14,675 nt of DNA from assembly GCA_050249455.1 (NCBI GenBank), contig JBFWQM010000138.1, positions 1-14,675 on the forward strand, written 5' to 3'. Positions within the stretch are counted from its first letter, which is position 1, and each line of letters begins with the position of its first letter. Below, piece by piece: positions 1-7,499 of this stretch. The position numbers were made by a program, and so were the translations under genes. A model generated the notes under the pieces. The model was not told the origin of the DNA. It did not search any database and worked only from the letters and a program-made list of their open reading frames with translations. This DNA is from JBFWQM01 sp050249455 (GTDB lineage Bacteria; Pseudomonadota; Alphaproteobacteria; MPNO01; VGEU01).

Positions 1-1
1 G

Positions 2-940
2 TTCCGCCACGACTGGACGGCGGCGGAGGCGCTGGCGCTCATGGACCGGCCGTTCAACGACCTCGTGTTCGAGGCGCAGACGGTCCACCGCCGCCACTTC
101 GACCCCAACGCGGTGCAGATCTCCACCCTCCTCAGCATCAAGACCGGCGGCTGCCCGGAGGACTGCGCCTACTGCCCGCAGAGCGCCCACTACGACACCG
201 GCGTCGGGCGCGACAAGCTGATGCCGGTCGCCGACGTGGTCGCGGCGGCCCGCGCCGCCAAGGCGGCCGGCGCGCAGCGGTTCTGCATGGGCGCGGCGTG
301 GCGCAGCCCGCGCGACGCCGACCTCGACGCCGTGGCAGCTATGGTGCAGGCGGTGAAGGCGGAGGGGCTGGAGACCTGCGTCACCTTGGGCATGGTGACG
401 GCGGCGCAGGCCGGGCGGCTGAAGGACGCCGGGCTCGACTACTACAACCACAACATCGACACCTCGCCCGCGTTCTACGGCGAGATCGTCACCACGCGGC
501 GGTTCGACGACCGGCTGGAGACCCTGGGCCACGTGCGCGACGCGGGGCTGAACGTGTGCTGCGGCGGCATCGTCGGCATGGGCGAATCGCGCGCCGACCG
601 TGCCGCGATGCTGGCCACGCTCGCCTGCCTGCCGCAGCACCCGGAGAGCGTGCCGGTCAACCGGCTGGTGCGCGCGCCGGGCACGCCGCTGGCCGATGCC
701 GATCCGATCGATGCGCTGGAGCTGGTGCGCACCATCGCGTGCGCGCGGATCATGATGCCGGCGTCCGTCGTGCGGCTTTCCGCCGGGCGCGAGGACATGG
801 ACGACGGCGTGCAGGCGCTGTGCTTCCTGGCCGGCGCCAACTCGATCTTCTACGGCGAGACCCTGCTCACCACCCCCAACGCCCGCCCCGACGCCGACCG
901 CGCGCTGTTCGACCGGCTGGGGCTGAAGCCGATGGCGTGA
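2..940 (+). CDS. bioB: Biotin synthase BioB (5' end outside the window)
   Basis: Radical SAM enzyme that inserts sulfur into dethiobiotin, the last step of biotin synthesis, in the cytosol. The reading frame is open to the left window edge. The upstream residues FRHDWTAAEALAL fit the usual BioB N-terminus, so the ATG at 41 is internal and the true start lies outside. The CxxxCxxC cluster motif is CPEDCAYC, with cysteine codons at 152, 164 and 173. The other family ligands are visible in order: Cys in RFCMGAAW, Cys in ETCVTLGM, Cys in NVCCGG, and Arg in RLSAGRED for the second Fe-S cluster. The C-terminus is complete, with TGA at 938-940. bioA follows on the same strand after 133 bases that hold a palindromic element. 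bioF and bioD are not between them. Identity is near certain; only the start is unknown. Confidence 0.97.
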   Translation, partial: FRHDWTAAEALALMDRPFNDLVFEAQTVHRRHFDPNAVQISTLLSIKTGGCPEDCAYCPQSAHYDTGVGRDKLMPVADVVAAARAAKAAGAQRFCMGAAWRSPRDADLDAVAAMVQAVKAEGLETCVTLGMVTAAQAGRLKDAGLDYYNHNIDTSPAFYGEIVTTRRFDDRLETLGHVRDAGLNVCCGGIVGMGESRADRAAMLATLACLPQHPESVPVNRLVRAPGTPLADADPIDALELVRTIACARIMMPASVVRLSAGREDMDDGVQALCFLAGANSIFYGETLLTTPNARPDADRALFDRLGLKPMA

Positions 941-967
941 CGGGGCAGGCATCGATGCCGGCATCCA

Positions 968-1046
968 CCCCTCCCCCAACCCCCTCCCGCAAGGGGAGGG
1001 CGATTAGACTCCCCCTCCCCTTGCGGGAGGGGGTTGGGGGGAGGGG
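968..1046. repeat. Nested palindromic (REPIN-like) element, family A, copy 1
   Basis: Two long arms, 968-1000 and 1013-1046, are reverse complements of each other apart from one extra G in the right arm. They are separated by a 12-base loop (1001-1012). Each arm also folds on itself: CCCTCCC, a 5-base loop (GCAAG or CTTGC), then GGGAGGG. Two small hairpins in inverted orientation are the layout of a REPIN-type repeat. A closely related right arm recurs at 14461-14494. The element lies between bioB and bioA, so it would be in any shared transcript. It may stabilise or attenuate the message, but no U-tract follows, so it is not a standard terminator. Confidence 0.9.
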
Positions 1047-1073
1047 TCCGCGCGGGTCGCGCGCGAAGCAAAC

Positions 1074-2309
1074 ATGCCCCGGCCCATGACCCTGTGGCGC
1101 CCCTACACGCAGATGCAGACCGCGCCGCCGGCGGTGGAGGCGGTGGCGACGCGCGGCGTGCGCATCTTCGTCGCCGGCGGCGGGGCGCTGATCGACGGCA
1201 TCGCGTCGTGGTGGACGGCATGCCACGGCTACAACCACCCGCACATCTATGCCGCCGTCGAGCAGCAGCTTCGCGCCATGCCGCACGTCATGCTGGGCGG
1301 GCTGACGCACAAGCCGGCAGAGACCCTGGCGGCGCGGCTCGTCGCGCTGCTGCCGGGCGACCTCGACCACGTCTTCTTCTCCGACTCGGGCTCGGTCGCG
1401 GTCGAGGTCGCGCTCAAGATGGCGGTGCAGTTCTGGATCAACCGCGGCGTCGCCGGCCGCACGAAGTTCGTCTGCTTCACGCACGGCTATCACGGCGACA
1501 CCTTGGGCGCGATGTCGGTGTGCGATCCCGTCGAGGGCATGCACGCGCCATTCCGCGGCTGGCTGCCGGAGCAGGTCGTCGTGCCCCTGCCGCGCACGCG
1601 CGACGAACTGGCCGGCTTCGACCGGATGCTGGCCGCGCGCAAGGACGAAATCGCCGGCGTGATCGTCGAGCCGCTGGTGCAGGCGGCCGGCGGCATGCGC
1701 TTCCACGACGCCGAGACGCTGGCCGCGATCCGCGGCGCGGCGGCGCGTCACGACGTGCTGTTCATCGCCGACGAGGTCGCGACCGGGTTCGGCCGCACCG
1801 GCACGATGTTCGCGTGCGAGCAGGCCGCCGTGACGCCGGACATCGTCTGCCTCGGCAAGGCGCTGACCGGCGGCGCGATGGGGATGGCCGCAACCGTCGC
1901 GACGACCCGGGTGTTCGAAGCGTTCCTGTCCGACGACCCGGCCAAGGCGCTGATGCACGGGCCGACCTACATGGCGAACCCGCTGTCGTGCGCCGCCGCC
2001 AACGCCTCGCTCGACCTGTTCGAGAAGGAGCCCCGGCTGGGCCAGGTCGCGCGCATCGCCGCGCAGATGGAGGGCGACCTCGCCGCCTGCCGCGGCCGGC
2101 CCGGCGTCGTGGACGTGCGCGTCCTGGGCGCCGTCGGCGTGGTGCAGATGGAACGCATCCCCGATGTGGAGGCGCTGCGCCGGCGCTTCATCGAGCGCCG
2201 CGTCTTCATCCGCCCGTTCGGCGACGTGATCTACCTGATGCCGGCGCTGCTGATCGCCAAGGACGATTTGTCCGCGCTGACCGGGGCGATCGGGGAGGAG
2301 CTGAGTTAA
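1074..2309 (+). CDS. bioA: Adenosylmethionine-8-amino-7-oxononanoate aminotransferase BioA
   Basis: PLP enzyme that converts KAPA to DAPA with SAM as amino donor, two steps before BioB. At 411 residues it has the usual family length. Visible motifs are WRPYTQ near residue 8, the substrate-site WW at 46-47, HGYHGDT at 137-143, ADEV with the PLP-binding Asp at 233, GKALTGG with the Schiff-base Lys at 262, and HGPTYMANPLSCA at 295-307. These separate it from general class III aminotransferases. The ATG at 1074 is chosen for length. A second in-frame ATG at 1086 also fits the family N-terminus, and neither has a strong ribosome binding site. The start lies 28 bases after the palindromic element. 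It may share a transcript with bioB. It ends with TAA at 2307-2309. Confidence 0.95.
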   Translation: MPRPMTLWRPYTQMQTAPPAVEAVATRGVRIFVAGGGALIDGIASWWTACHGYNHPHIYAAVEQQLRAMPHVMLGGLTHKPAETLAARLVALLPGDLDHVFFSDSGSVAVEVALKMAVQFWINRGVAGRTKFVCFTHGYHGDTLGAMSVCDPVEGMHAPFRGWLPEQVVVPLPRTRDELAGFDRMLAARKDEIAGVIVEPLVQAAGGMRFHDAETLAAIRGAAARHDVLFIADEVATGFGRTGTMFACEQAAVTPDIVCLGKALTGGAMGMAATVATTRVFEAFLSDDPAKALMHGPTYMANPLSCAAANASLDLFEKEPRLGQVARIAAQMEGDLAACRGRPGVVDVRVLGAVGVVQMERIPDVEALRRRFIERRVFIRPFGDVIYLMPALLIAKDDLSALTGAIGEELS

Positions 2310-2338
2310 CCCTCTCCGCCCCCGCGGGGTGGAGAGGG
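2310..2338. terminator. Hairpin between convergent bioA and ABC1 kinase genes
   Basis: CCCTCTCC at 2310-2317 pairs perfectly with GGAGAGGG at 2331-2338. An inner CCCC/GGGG (2320-2323 with 2326-2329) extends the stem. It fills the 35-base gap between two genes that face each other, a typical place for a two-way terminator. No T-run follows on either strand, so an intrinsic terminator is only likely, not shown. The C/G-rich arms resemble the other short palindromes in the window. Confidence 0.55.
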
Positions 2339-2344
2339 AGAGAG

Positions 2345-3694
2345 CTAAGTCGGCAGCGGGACGCCGACCTTCTTCAGCGCGGCGGTCTGGCGCTTCTCCA
2401 GGGCGGTGACGTCGAAGTCCTTGATCAGGTCCTGGAACAGGCGGTGCCAGTTGATCTCCGCCTTCAGGTGGAGGAACACCGAGCCGAGCCCGATCGCGGC
2501 GCGGTCCATCAGCACGAACTCGCGCGGCGGGCGCACGCCGCCGAGCTTGCGCAGCTCGCGGTGCACCTTCTCCGCCACGTTGGCGCCGTACATGGTGCCG
2601 TCGGTCTCCTGGATGCGCCGCACACGATCCTCCAGCAGCGGCGCGTAGACGAACTCCGCCCACAAATTGAGGACGGCGATGACTTCCTTCGGCAGGTTCC
2701 TGAAACCCCATGTCTCGTAGGCGTGCACGGCGAGCGCCTCGTCGCCGGTCTCCAGCGCGCGGTAGAGGTTGATCACGCCGTCCACGAACGGCGGGCGGAA
2801 CACGCGGATGCAGCCGAAGTCGAGCAGGTTGACGGTGAGGTCGGGCCGCACCGAGTAGTTGCCGAGGTGCGGATCGCCGTGGATGACGCCGTAGAAGTAG
2901 AACGGCACATACCACGCGCGGAACATGTTGAAGGCGAGGCGGTTGCGCGACTCCTGGTCGGCGTCGGCGAAATGCAGCAGCCGGCGGCCGTCCATCCACG
3001 TCATGGTGAGGAGGCGCTTCGTTGACAGCGCGGTATCCGGCACCGGGACGTGGACGCCCTGCTCCTTCGCGTGCATCGCGCCGTAGAGGCGCATGTGGCG
3101 CGCCTCGAGCTCGTAGTCGAGCTCCTCGCGCAGCCGCGCGGTGATCTCGGCATGGATGTCCTTGGGATCGACGGCGCGGTCGTAGCGGCGGTAGATCGCG
3201 AAGATCAGCTTGAGCTGGCGCAGGTCCGCCTCCACGGCGGACTGCATGTCGGGGTACTGCAGCTTGCAGGCGAGCGTGCGCCCGTCCGGCGCGACGGCGC
3301 GGTGGACCTGGCCCAGCGACGCGGCGGCCGCCGCCTCGTGCTCGAACGACGCGAACTTTTTCTGCCAGTCGGCGCCCAGCTCCGCCGCCATGCGCCGGCG
3401 CACGAACAGCCAGCCCATCGCCGGCGCGTCGGCCTGCAGCTGCGCCAGCTCCTGCACGTAGGCCTGCGGCAGCATGTCGGGGATGGTCGACATGATCTGC
3501 GCCACCTTCATCAGCGGCCCCTTGAGGCCGCCCAGCGCGCGCGCCAGCTCCGCCGCGTGCTTGTCGCGGTCGAGCTTGAGGCCGAGGTAGCGCTCGCCGG
3601 CCAGCCGCGCCGCCAGCCCGCCGACCGCCGTGCCGACCTGCCCATAGCGCCGCAGCCGGCCGGTCAGGCGGTTCTGTTCGTCGGAGTCAGCCAC
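2345..3694 (-). CDS. ABC1/UbiB-family atypical protein kinase (AarF-like)
   Basis: Kinase-like protein of the COQ8/UbiB/AarF family. Relatives act as ATPases or kinases that support ubiquinone or lipid metabolism at membranes. Numbering here is from a GTG at 3703. KVAQ at 66-69 stands where most members have KxGQ. Next come an Ala-rich loop AAAAASLGQVH (124-134), the ATP-site Lys147 in ACKLQYP, the ExD motif ELD (194-196), HGDPHLGN (275-282) and metal-binding DFG (295-297). The catalytic set is therefore complete. Two in-frame GTG codons could start it, at 3703 and 3694. I prefer 3694 (449 residues) because AGGTG ends six bases before it. The peptidase gene lies upstream on the same strand, separated by a perfect palindrome, so cotranscription is possible. 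The exact substrate cannot be told. Confidence 0.9.
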   Translation of the reverse strand: MADSDEQNRLTGRLRRYGQVGTAVGGLAARLAGERYLGLKLDRDKHAAELARALGGLKGPLMKVAQIMSTIPDMLPQAYVQELAQLQADAPAMGWLFVRRRMAAELGADWQKKFASFEHEAAAAASLGQVHRAVAPDGRTLACKLQYPDMQSAVEADLRQLKLIFAIYRRYDRAVDPKDIHAEITARLREELDYELEARHMRLYGAMHAKEQGVHVPVPDTALSTKRLLTMTWMDGRRLLHFADADQESRNRLAFNMFRAWYVPFYFYGVIHGDPHLGNYSVRPDLTVNLLDFGCIRVFRPPFVDGVINLYRALETGDEALAVHAYETWGFRNLPKEVIAVLNLWAEFVYAPLLEDRVRRIQETDGTMYGANVAEKVHRELRKLGGVRPPREFVLMDRAAIGLGSVFLHLKAEINWHRLFQDLIKDFDVTALEKRQTAALKKVGVPLPT

Positions 3695-3700
3695 AACACA

Positions 3701-3705
3701 CACCT
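3701..3705 (-). promoter_or_regulatory. Ribosome binding site that decides the kinase start
   Basis: On the minus strand AGGTG occupies 3705-3701. It lies six bases before the GTG at 3694 and overlaps the alternative GTG at 3703. It therefore supports 3694 as the start. The palindrome 3710-3740 ends only four bases before it, so the hairpin could affect ribosome access. Confidence 0.5.
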
Positions 3706-3709
3706 AAGC

Positions 3710-3740
3710 CGTCATGGCCGGGACAAGCCCGGCCATGACG
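3710..3740. repeat. Perfect 13-bp palindrome (family B), copy 1
   Basis: The left arm CGTCATGGCCGGG (3710-3722) and right arm CCCGGCCATGACG (3728-3740) are perfectly complementary around the loop ACAAG. I recall this CGTCATGGCCGGG type of palindrome as a dispersed repeat in alphaproteobacterial genomes. A diverged relative lies at 8387-8409. It sits between the peptidase stop and the kinase start, in the possible shared message. There is no T-run. Confidence 0.85.
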
Positions 3741-3770
3741 AAGGAAGAAACGTCGGACGAGGAGCGGCCG

Positions 3771-5558
3771 TCAGCTCAGCGTCTCCAGCTCGTCGATCAT
3801 GCCGGACAGCACGCCGAGGCCGCGGGCCCAGAAGCCGGGGTCGGTGGCGTCGAGGCCGAACGGGGCCAGGAGCTCCTTGTGGCGGCGGGTGCCGCCTGCG
3901 CGCAGCATGTCGAGGTAGCGTTCGGCGAAGCCGTCCTGCGCGCCTTCGTAGACCGCGTAGAGCGAGTTCACCAGGCAGTCGCCGAATGCATAGGCGTAGA
4001 CGTAGAACGGCGCGTGGATGAAATGCGAGATGTAGGTCCAGTAGTACTTGTACTCGTCGTCGAAGCGGAATGCCGGCCCCAGGCTCTCGCGCTGCACGTC
4101 GAGCCAGATGGCGCAGATCTGGTCGGCGGTCAGCTCGCCGTTGCGGCGTTCGGTGTGTACGCGCAGCTCGAACGTGTAGAACGCGATCTGGCGCACCACG
4201 GTGTTGAGCATGTCCTCCACCTTCGCCGCGATCATCGCGCGGCGGCGGCTGGGATCGGTCTCGGCCTTCACCAGCGACTTGAACGTCAGCATCTCGCCGA
4301 ACACCGACGCCGTCTCCGCCAGGGTCAGCGGCGTGTCGGCCAGCAATTGACCTTGCGGCCCGGCCAGCACCTGGTGGACGCCGTGGCCGAGCTCGTGCGC
4401 GAGGGTCATCACGTCGCGCGTCTTGCCCAGGTAGTTGAGCAGCAAGTAGGGATGCGCCGACGGGATGGTGGAATGGGCGAATGCGCCGCCCGCCTTGCCC
4501 GGCCGCGCCGCGGCGTCGATCCAGGCGTTGTCGAAGAAGCGCCGCCCGACGTCGGCCATCTCCGGCGAGAAGGCGCGGTAGGCGTCGAGCACGATGGTCC
4601 GCGCCTCCTCCCACTTGATGGTGCGGTCCGGCGCCTCGGGCAGCGGCGCGTTGCGGTCCCAGTAGTCCATCCGCTCGACGCCGAACCAGCGCGCCTTCAG
4701 CGCGTAGTAGCGGTGCGACAGCCGCGGATAGGCGTCCTGCACCGCCGCGACCAGCGCATCCACGACCTCGTCCTCGACGTGGTTGGCGAGGTTGCGCGAC
4801 GACGGCGGGCGCGCGAAGTGGCGCCAGCGGTCCTCGATCTCCTTGTCCTTGACCAGCGTGTTGGTGATCAGCGCGAACAGCGACACGTTCTGGCCGAGCA
4901 CGACGCCGATCGACTTCGCCGCCGCCCGGCGGCGAGCGGCGTCGGCATCCGACAGGCGGTGCAGCGCCTCCTCCGCGGTCAGGATCTCGCCGCCCACCGG
5001 GATGCGCAGGCCGGCCAGCGTCTGGTCGAACAGCCGGTTCCAGGCGGCGCGGCCGGCGACGTATTTCTCGTGCAGCAGCCGCTCCATCTCCTCTTCGAGC
5101 TGGTGCGGGCGGAAGGCGCGCACGTCGCGCAGCCACGGCGCGTAGTGGGCGAGCCGCGGCGACTTCAGCTTCTTCGCCGTCTCCTCGTCGCTGAGCTTGT
5201 TGAGCTCCAGGGTAAAGAAGATCGTCTGCGCCGAGGCGGCGTTCACCCGCTCCTGCATGGTCTGGTAGAACTTGCCGATCTCCGGGTCCGACAGGTCGCC
5301 GGCATGCAAGAGCTGTGCGAAGCTCATGATGCGGCCCATCAGCTCGTCGAGCGCCTCGTACGCCGCCACCGCCTGGCCGAGCGCCTCGCCGTCCATCTTG
5401 GCGAGCTTGCCGGCATAGCGCTCGCGGAATGCCTTGGCATCGGCATCAAGCCGGTCGAGGTCGGCCTTCAGCGCCGGCGCATCGGGCGACGGGTAGAGGT
5501 CGGAGAGGTCCCAGGCGGGCAGCTGGCCCAGCGCCGTCGGCTCGATTGACTTCTGCAT
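3771..5558 (-). CDS. pepF: Oligoendopeptidase F-type M3 metallopeptidase
   Basis: Cytosolic zinc endopeptidase of family M3 that cuts short peptides, probably in peptide turnover. The protein is 595 residues, normal for PepF. The zinc motif is HELGH at 388-392 (ligands His388 and His392, catalytic Glu389), within LAHELGHGVH. The third ligand is Glu415 in LAETASVFGEM. The N-terminus QLPAWDLSDLYPSPDAP (13-29) is typical of the pepF/M3 group. The frame stays open far upstream against the acyl-CoA ligase gene. The ATG at 5558 is chosen because the family N-terminus begins there and AAGGA lies about nine bases before it. A promoter fits just upstream, with -35 at 5607-5612 and -10 at 5584-5589. 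It is divergent from the ligase gene. No signal peptide is seen. The symbol is assigned by family, so orthology to a given PepF is less certain. Confidence 0.93.
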   Translation of the reverse strand: MQKSIEPTALGQLPAWDLSDLYPSPDAPALKADLDRLDADAKAFRERYAGKLAKMDGEALGQAVAAYEALDELMGRIMSFAQLLHAGDLSDPEIGKFYQTMQERVNAASAQTIFFTLELNKLSDEETAKKLKSPRLAHYAPWLRDVRAFRPHQLEEEMERLLHEKYVAGRAAWNRLFDQTLAGLRIPVGGEILTAEEALHRLSDADAARRRAAAKSIGVVLGQNVSLFALITNTLVKDKEIEDRWRHFARPPSSRNLANHVEDEVVDALVAAVQDAYPRLSHRYYALKARWFGVERMDYWDRNAPLPEAPDRTIKWEEARTIVLDAYRAFSPEMADVGRRFFDNAWIDAAARPGKAGGAFAHSTIPSAHPYLLLNYLGKTRDVMTLAHELGHGVHQVLAGPQGQLLADTPLTLAETASVFGEMLTFKSLVKAETDPSRRRAMIAAKVEDMLNTVVRQIAFYTFELRVHTERRNGELTADQICAIWLDVQRESLGPAFRFDDEYKYYWTYISHFIHAPFYVYAYAFGDCLVNSLYAVYEGAQDGFAERYLDMLRAGGTRRHKELLAPFGLDATDPGFWARGLGVLSGMIDELETLS

Positions 5559-5583
5559 CGACAGGTTCCTTTTCTCGCCACAG

Positions 5584-5612
5584 GATATAATGTCGCGGTG
5601 GTCCGGCGCCAA
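5584..5612 (-). promoter_or_regulatory. Promoter of the M3 peptidase gene
   Basis: Reading the minus strand, TTGGCG (5612-5607), a 17-base spacer and TATATC (5589-5584) form a sigma-70-like promoter. It lies about 26 bases before the ATG at 5558. The -10 overlaps the forward TATAAT at 5586-5591. Confidence 0.6.
5586..5591 (+). promoter_or_regulatory. Consensus -10 box of the acyl-CoA ligase gene
   Basis: A perfect TATAAT in an otherwise very GC-rich sequence. A start site about seven bases downstream would be near 5598. That gives a leader of about 50 bases to the GTG at 5649, or a leaderless message if the GTG at 5598 is used. No good -35 is visible at 16-18 bases upstream. Confidence 0.5.
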
Positions 5613-5638
5613 CCGTGGCGCGGTACGTTCACCAAGCA

Positions 5639-5644
5639 AGAGGA
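5639..5644 (+). promoter_or_regulatory. Ribosome binding site that decides the ligase start
   Basis: AGAGGA lies four bases before an in-frame GTG at 5649. The other candidate start, the GTG at 5598, would sit at the predicted transcription start with no room for a ribosome binding site. Confidence 0.5.
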
Positions 5645-5648
5645 CGAC

Positions 5649-7499
5649 GTGGGGGGTCCCGAACGTTACGACGCCTGGCCGAATCTGGCACTGATGTTCT
5701 TCGAGCAGGCGGCCTTGCGCGGCGCGCGGCCGTTCGCCTGGGCCAAGCGCGGCAAGCAATGGCAGGCGACGTCCTGGACCGAGGCGGCGCGCCAGGCGGC
5801 GGGCCTCGCCGCCGCCCTGAAGGCGCTGGGCATCGCGGCAGGCGACCGCGTGGTGCTGGTGTCCGAGAGCCGGCCGGAATGGCCGATCGCCGACGTCGCG
5901 ATCATGGCCGCGGGCGCCGTCACCGTGCCGGCCTACGTCACCAACCAGGTCGCCGACCACCTGCACATCCTGGAGAACAGCGGCGCCCGGGGCGCCATCG
6001 TCTCCACCCGCGCACTGGCCGACCGCCTGCTGCCGGCGGCGCAGCGCGCCGGCATCGGCTTCGTCGTGGCGATGGACGACCTCAACCTCGGGCAGGACGC
6101 CGGCGTCCCGCTGCACCGGTGGCATGCGCTGATCGGCGCGCACGCCGTGCCGGTCGCGGAGGTGACCGCCGCCGCGGCGCAGATACGGCGCGATTCGACC
6201 GCCTGCATCATCTACACGTCGGGCACCGGCGGCGTGCCCAAGGGCGTGATGCTGAGCCACGGCGCGATCCTGTCCAACTGCAAGGGCGCGTGGCACCTGC
6301 TCAACGGGCTCGGCCTCGACGACGAGGTGTTCCTGTCGTTCCTGCCGCTGTCGCATTCCTACGAGCACACCGCCGGGCTGATGTTCCCGATCACCATCGG
6401 CGCGCAGATCTACTACGCCGAGGGCGTGGACAAGCTGGCCGCCAACATGGTGGAGGCGAAGCCCACCATCATGACCGCCGTGCCGCGGCTCTACGAGCTT
6501 ATGCGCGAGCGCATGCTGCGCGGCGTGCAAAAGGCGGGCGGCAAGAAGGAGAAGCTGTTCATGCGCGCGGTCGAGTTGGGCCGCAAGCGCTACGAGGCGC
6601 CGGGCACGCTGACGATCGGCGAGCGCATCATGGATTTCGTGCTCGACATCCTGGTCCGGCGCAAGGTCAAGGCGGGCTTCGGCGGCCGGCTGAAGGCGCT
6701 GGTGTCGGGCGGCGCGCCGCTGAACTACGACGTCGGCGTGTTCTTCACCGCACTGGGTCTGCGCCTGCTGCAAGGCTACGGCCAGACCGAATCGGCGCCG
6801 ATCGTGAGCTGCAACACGGTCGGCAGAAACCGCATCGACACGGTCGGCACGCCGTTCGTCGATGTCGAGGTCAGGATCGCGCCGGACGGCGAAATCCTGG
6901 TGCGCGGCGAGCTGGTCATGCAGGGCTACTGGAACGACCCCAAGGCGACGGCGGCGGCGATCCAGGACGGCTGGTTGCATACCGGCGACATCGGCGAGAT
7001 CGACGCCGACGGCAGCATCCGCATCACCGACCGCAAGAAGGACATCATCGTCAACTCCGGCGGCGACAACGTGGCGCCGCAGCGGGTCGAGGGCTTCCTG
7101 ACCCTGCAGCCGGAGATCGCGCAGGCGATGGTGATCGGCGACAAGCGGCCGCATCTGGTCGGGCTGATCGTGCCGAGCCGCGAGTACGCCGAGACCTGGG
7201 CGAAGGCGAACGGCAGGCCGGCCGACCTCGCCGTCCTGGTCGACGACCCGGCGTTCAAGGCCGCCGTCGGCGAGGCGGTGGAGCGGGTCAACGCCACATT
7301 GTCAGTGATCGAGCGGGTGCGCCGGTTCATCCTGACGGCGGAGGAGTTCACCACCGCCAACCAGATGATGACGCCTTCATTGAAGATCCGACGCCACGCG
7401 ATCCGGGCCGTCTACGGCCCGGCGCTGGACGCATTGTATGGGGATGCCGGCGGCAAGGCCGCGCCGGCGGCAAGGGAGCCCGGTCATGTCCGAGCATGA
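5649..7499 (+). CDS. Long-chain fatty acid-CoA ligase (AMP-forming, FAA1 type)
   Basis: ANL-family enzyme that activates a fatty acid with ATP and then forms acyl-CoA. It is 616 residues from the GTG at 5649, or 633 from the GTG at 5598. Numbering from 5649: P-loop YTSGTGGVPKG (189-199), GYGQTE (376-381), TGD (445-447), hinge region RITDRKKD (458-465) and the C-terminal catalytic Lys579 in SLKIRR. The long middle insert (PRLYELMRERMLRGVQKAGGKKE) is typical of the long-chain group related to FAA1/FadD15 rather than classic FadD. The P-loop has Gly where Thr is usual after SGT. The 3' end overlaps the next gene by 14 bases, so the two are probably translated together. The promoter is divergent from the peptidase. 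Chain length and pathway cannot be told from sequence. Confidence 0.9.
   Translation: MGGPERYDAWPNLALMFFEQAALRGARPFAWAKRGKQWQATSWTEAARQAAGLAAALKALGIAAGDRVVLVSESRPEWPIADVAIMAAGAVTVPAYVTNQVADHLHILENSGARGAIVSTRALADRLLPAAQRAGIGFVVAMDDLNLGQDAGVPLHRWHALIGAHAVPVAEVTAAAAQIRRDSTACIIYTSGTGGVPKGVMLSHGAILSNCKGAWHLLNGLGLDDEVFLSFLPLSHSYEHTAGLMFPITIGAQIYYAEGVDKLAANMVEAKPTIMTAVPRLYELMRERMLRGVQKAGGKKEKLFMRAVELGRKRYEAPGTLTIGERIMDFVLDILVRRKVKAGFGGRLKALVSGGAPLNYDVGVFFTALGLRLLQGYGQTESAPIVSCNTVGRNRIDTVGTPFVDVEVRIAPDGEILVRGELVMQGYWNDPKATAAAIQDGWLHTGDIGEIDADGSIRITDRKKDIIVNSGGDNVAPQRVEGFLTLQPEIAQAMVIGDKRPHLVGLIVPSREYAETWAKANGRPADLAVLVDDPAFKAAVGEAVERVNATLSVIERVRRFILTAEEFTTANQMMTPSLKIRRHAIRAVYGPALDALYGDAGGKAAPAAREPGHVRA

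Noticed and set aside
968..1046. CRISPR array or rho-independent terminator
   Set aside because: The repeats are inverted, not direct with spacers, and no T-run follows the stem.
867..2999. 710-codon antisense frame over bioA and out-of-frame over the kinase
   Set aside because: It is a shadow of real genes with biased composition and runs through the palindromic repeat.
5559..7154. Open frame on the minus strand that extends the peptidase by more than 500 residues
   Set aside because: It is antisense to a clear acyl-CoA ligase. Its translation is rich in Arg, Asp, His and Val with no domain. The peptidase family N-terminus and a ribosome binding site mark 5558 as the start.
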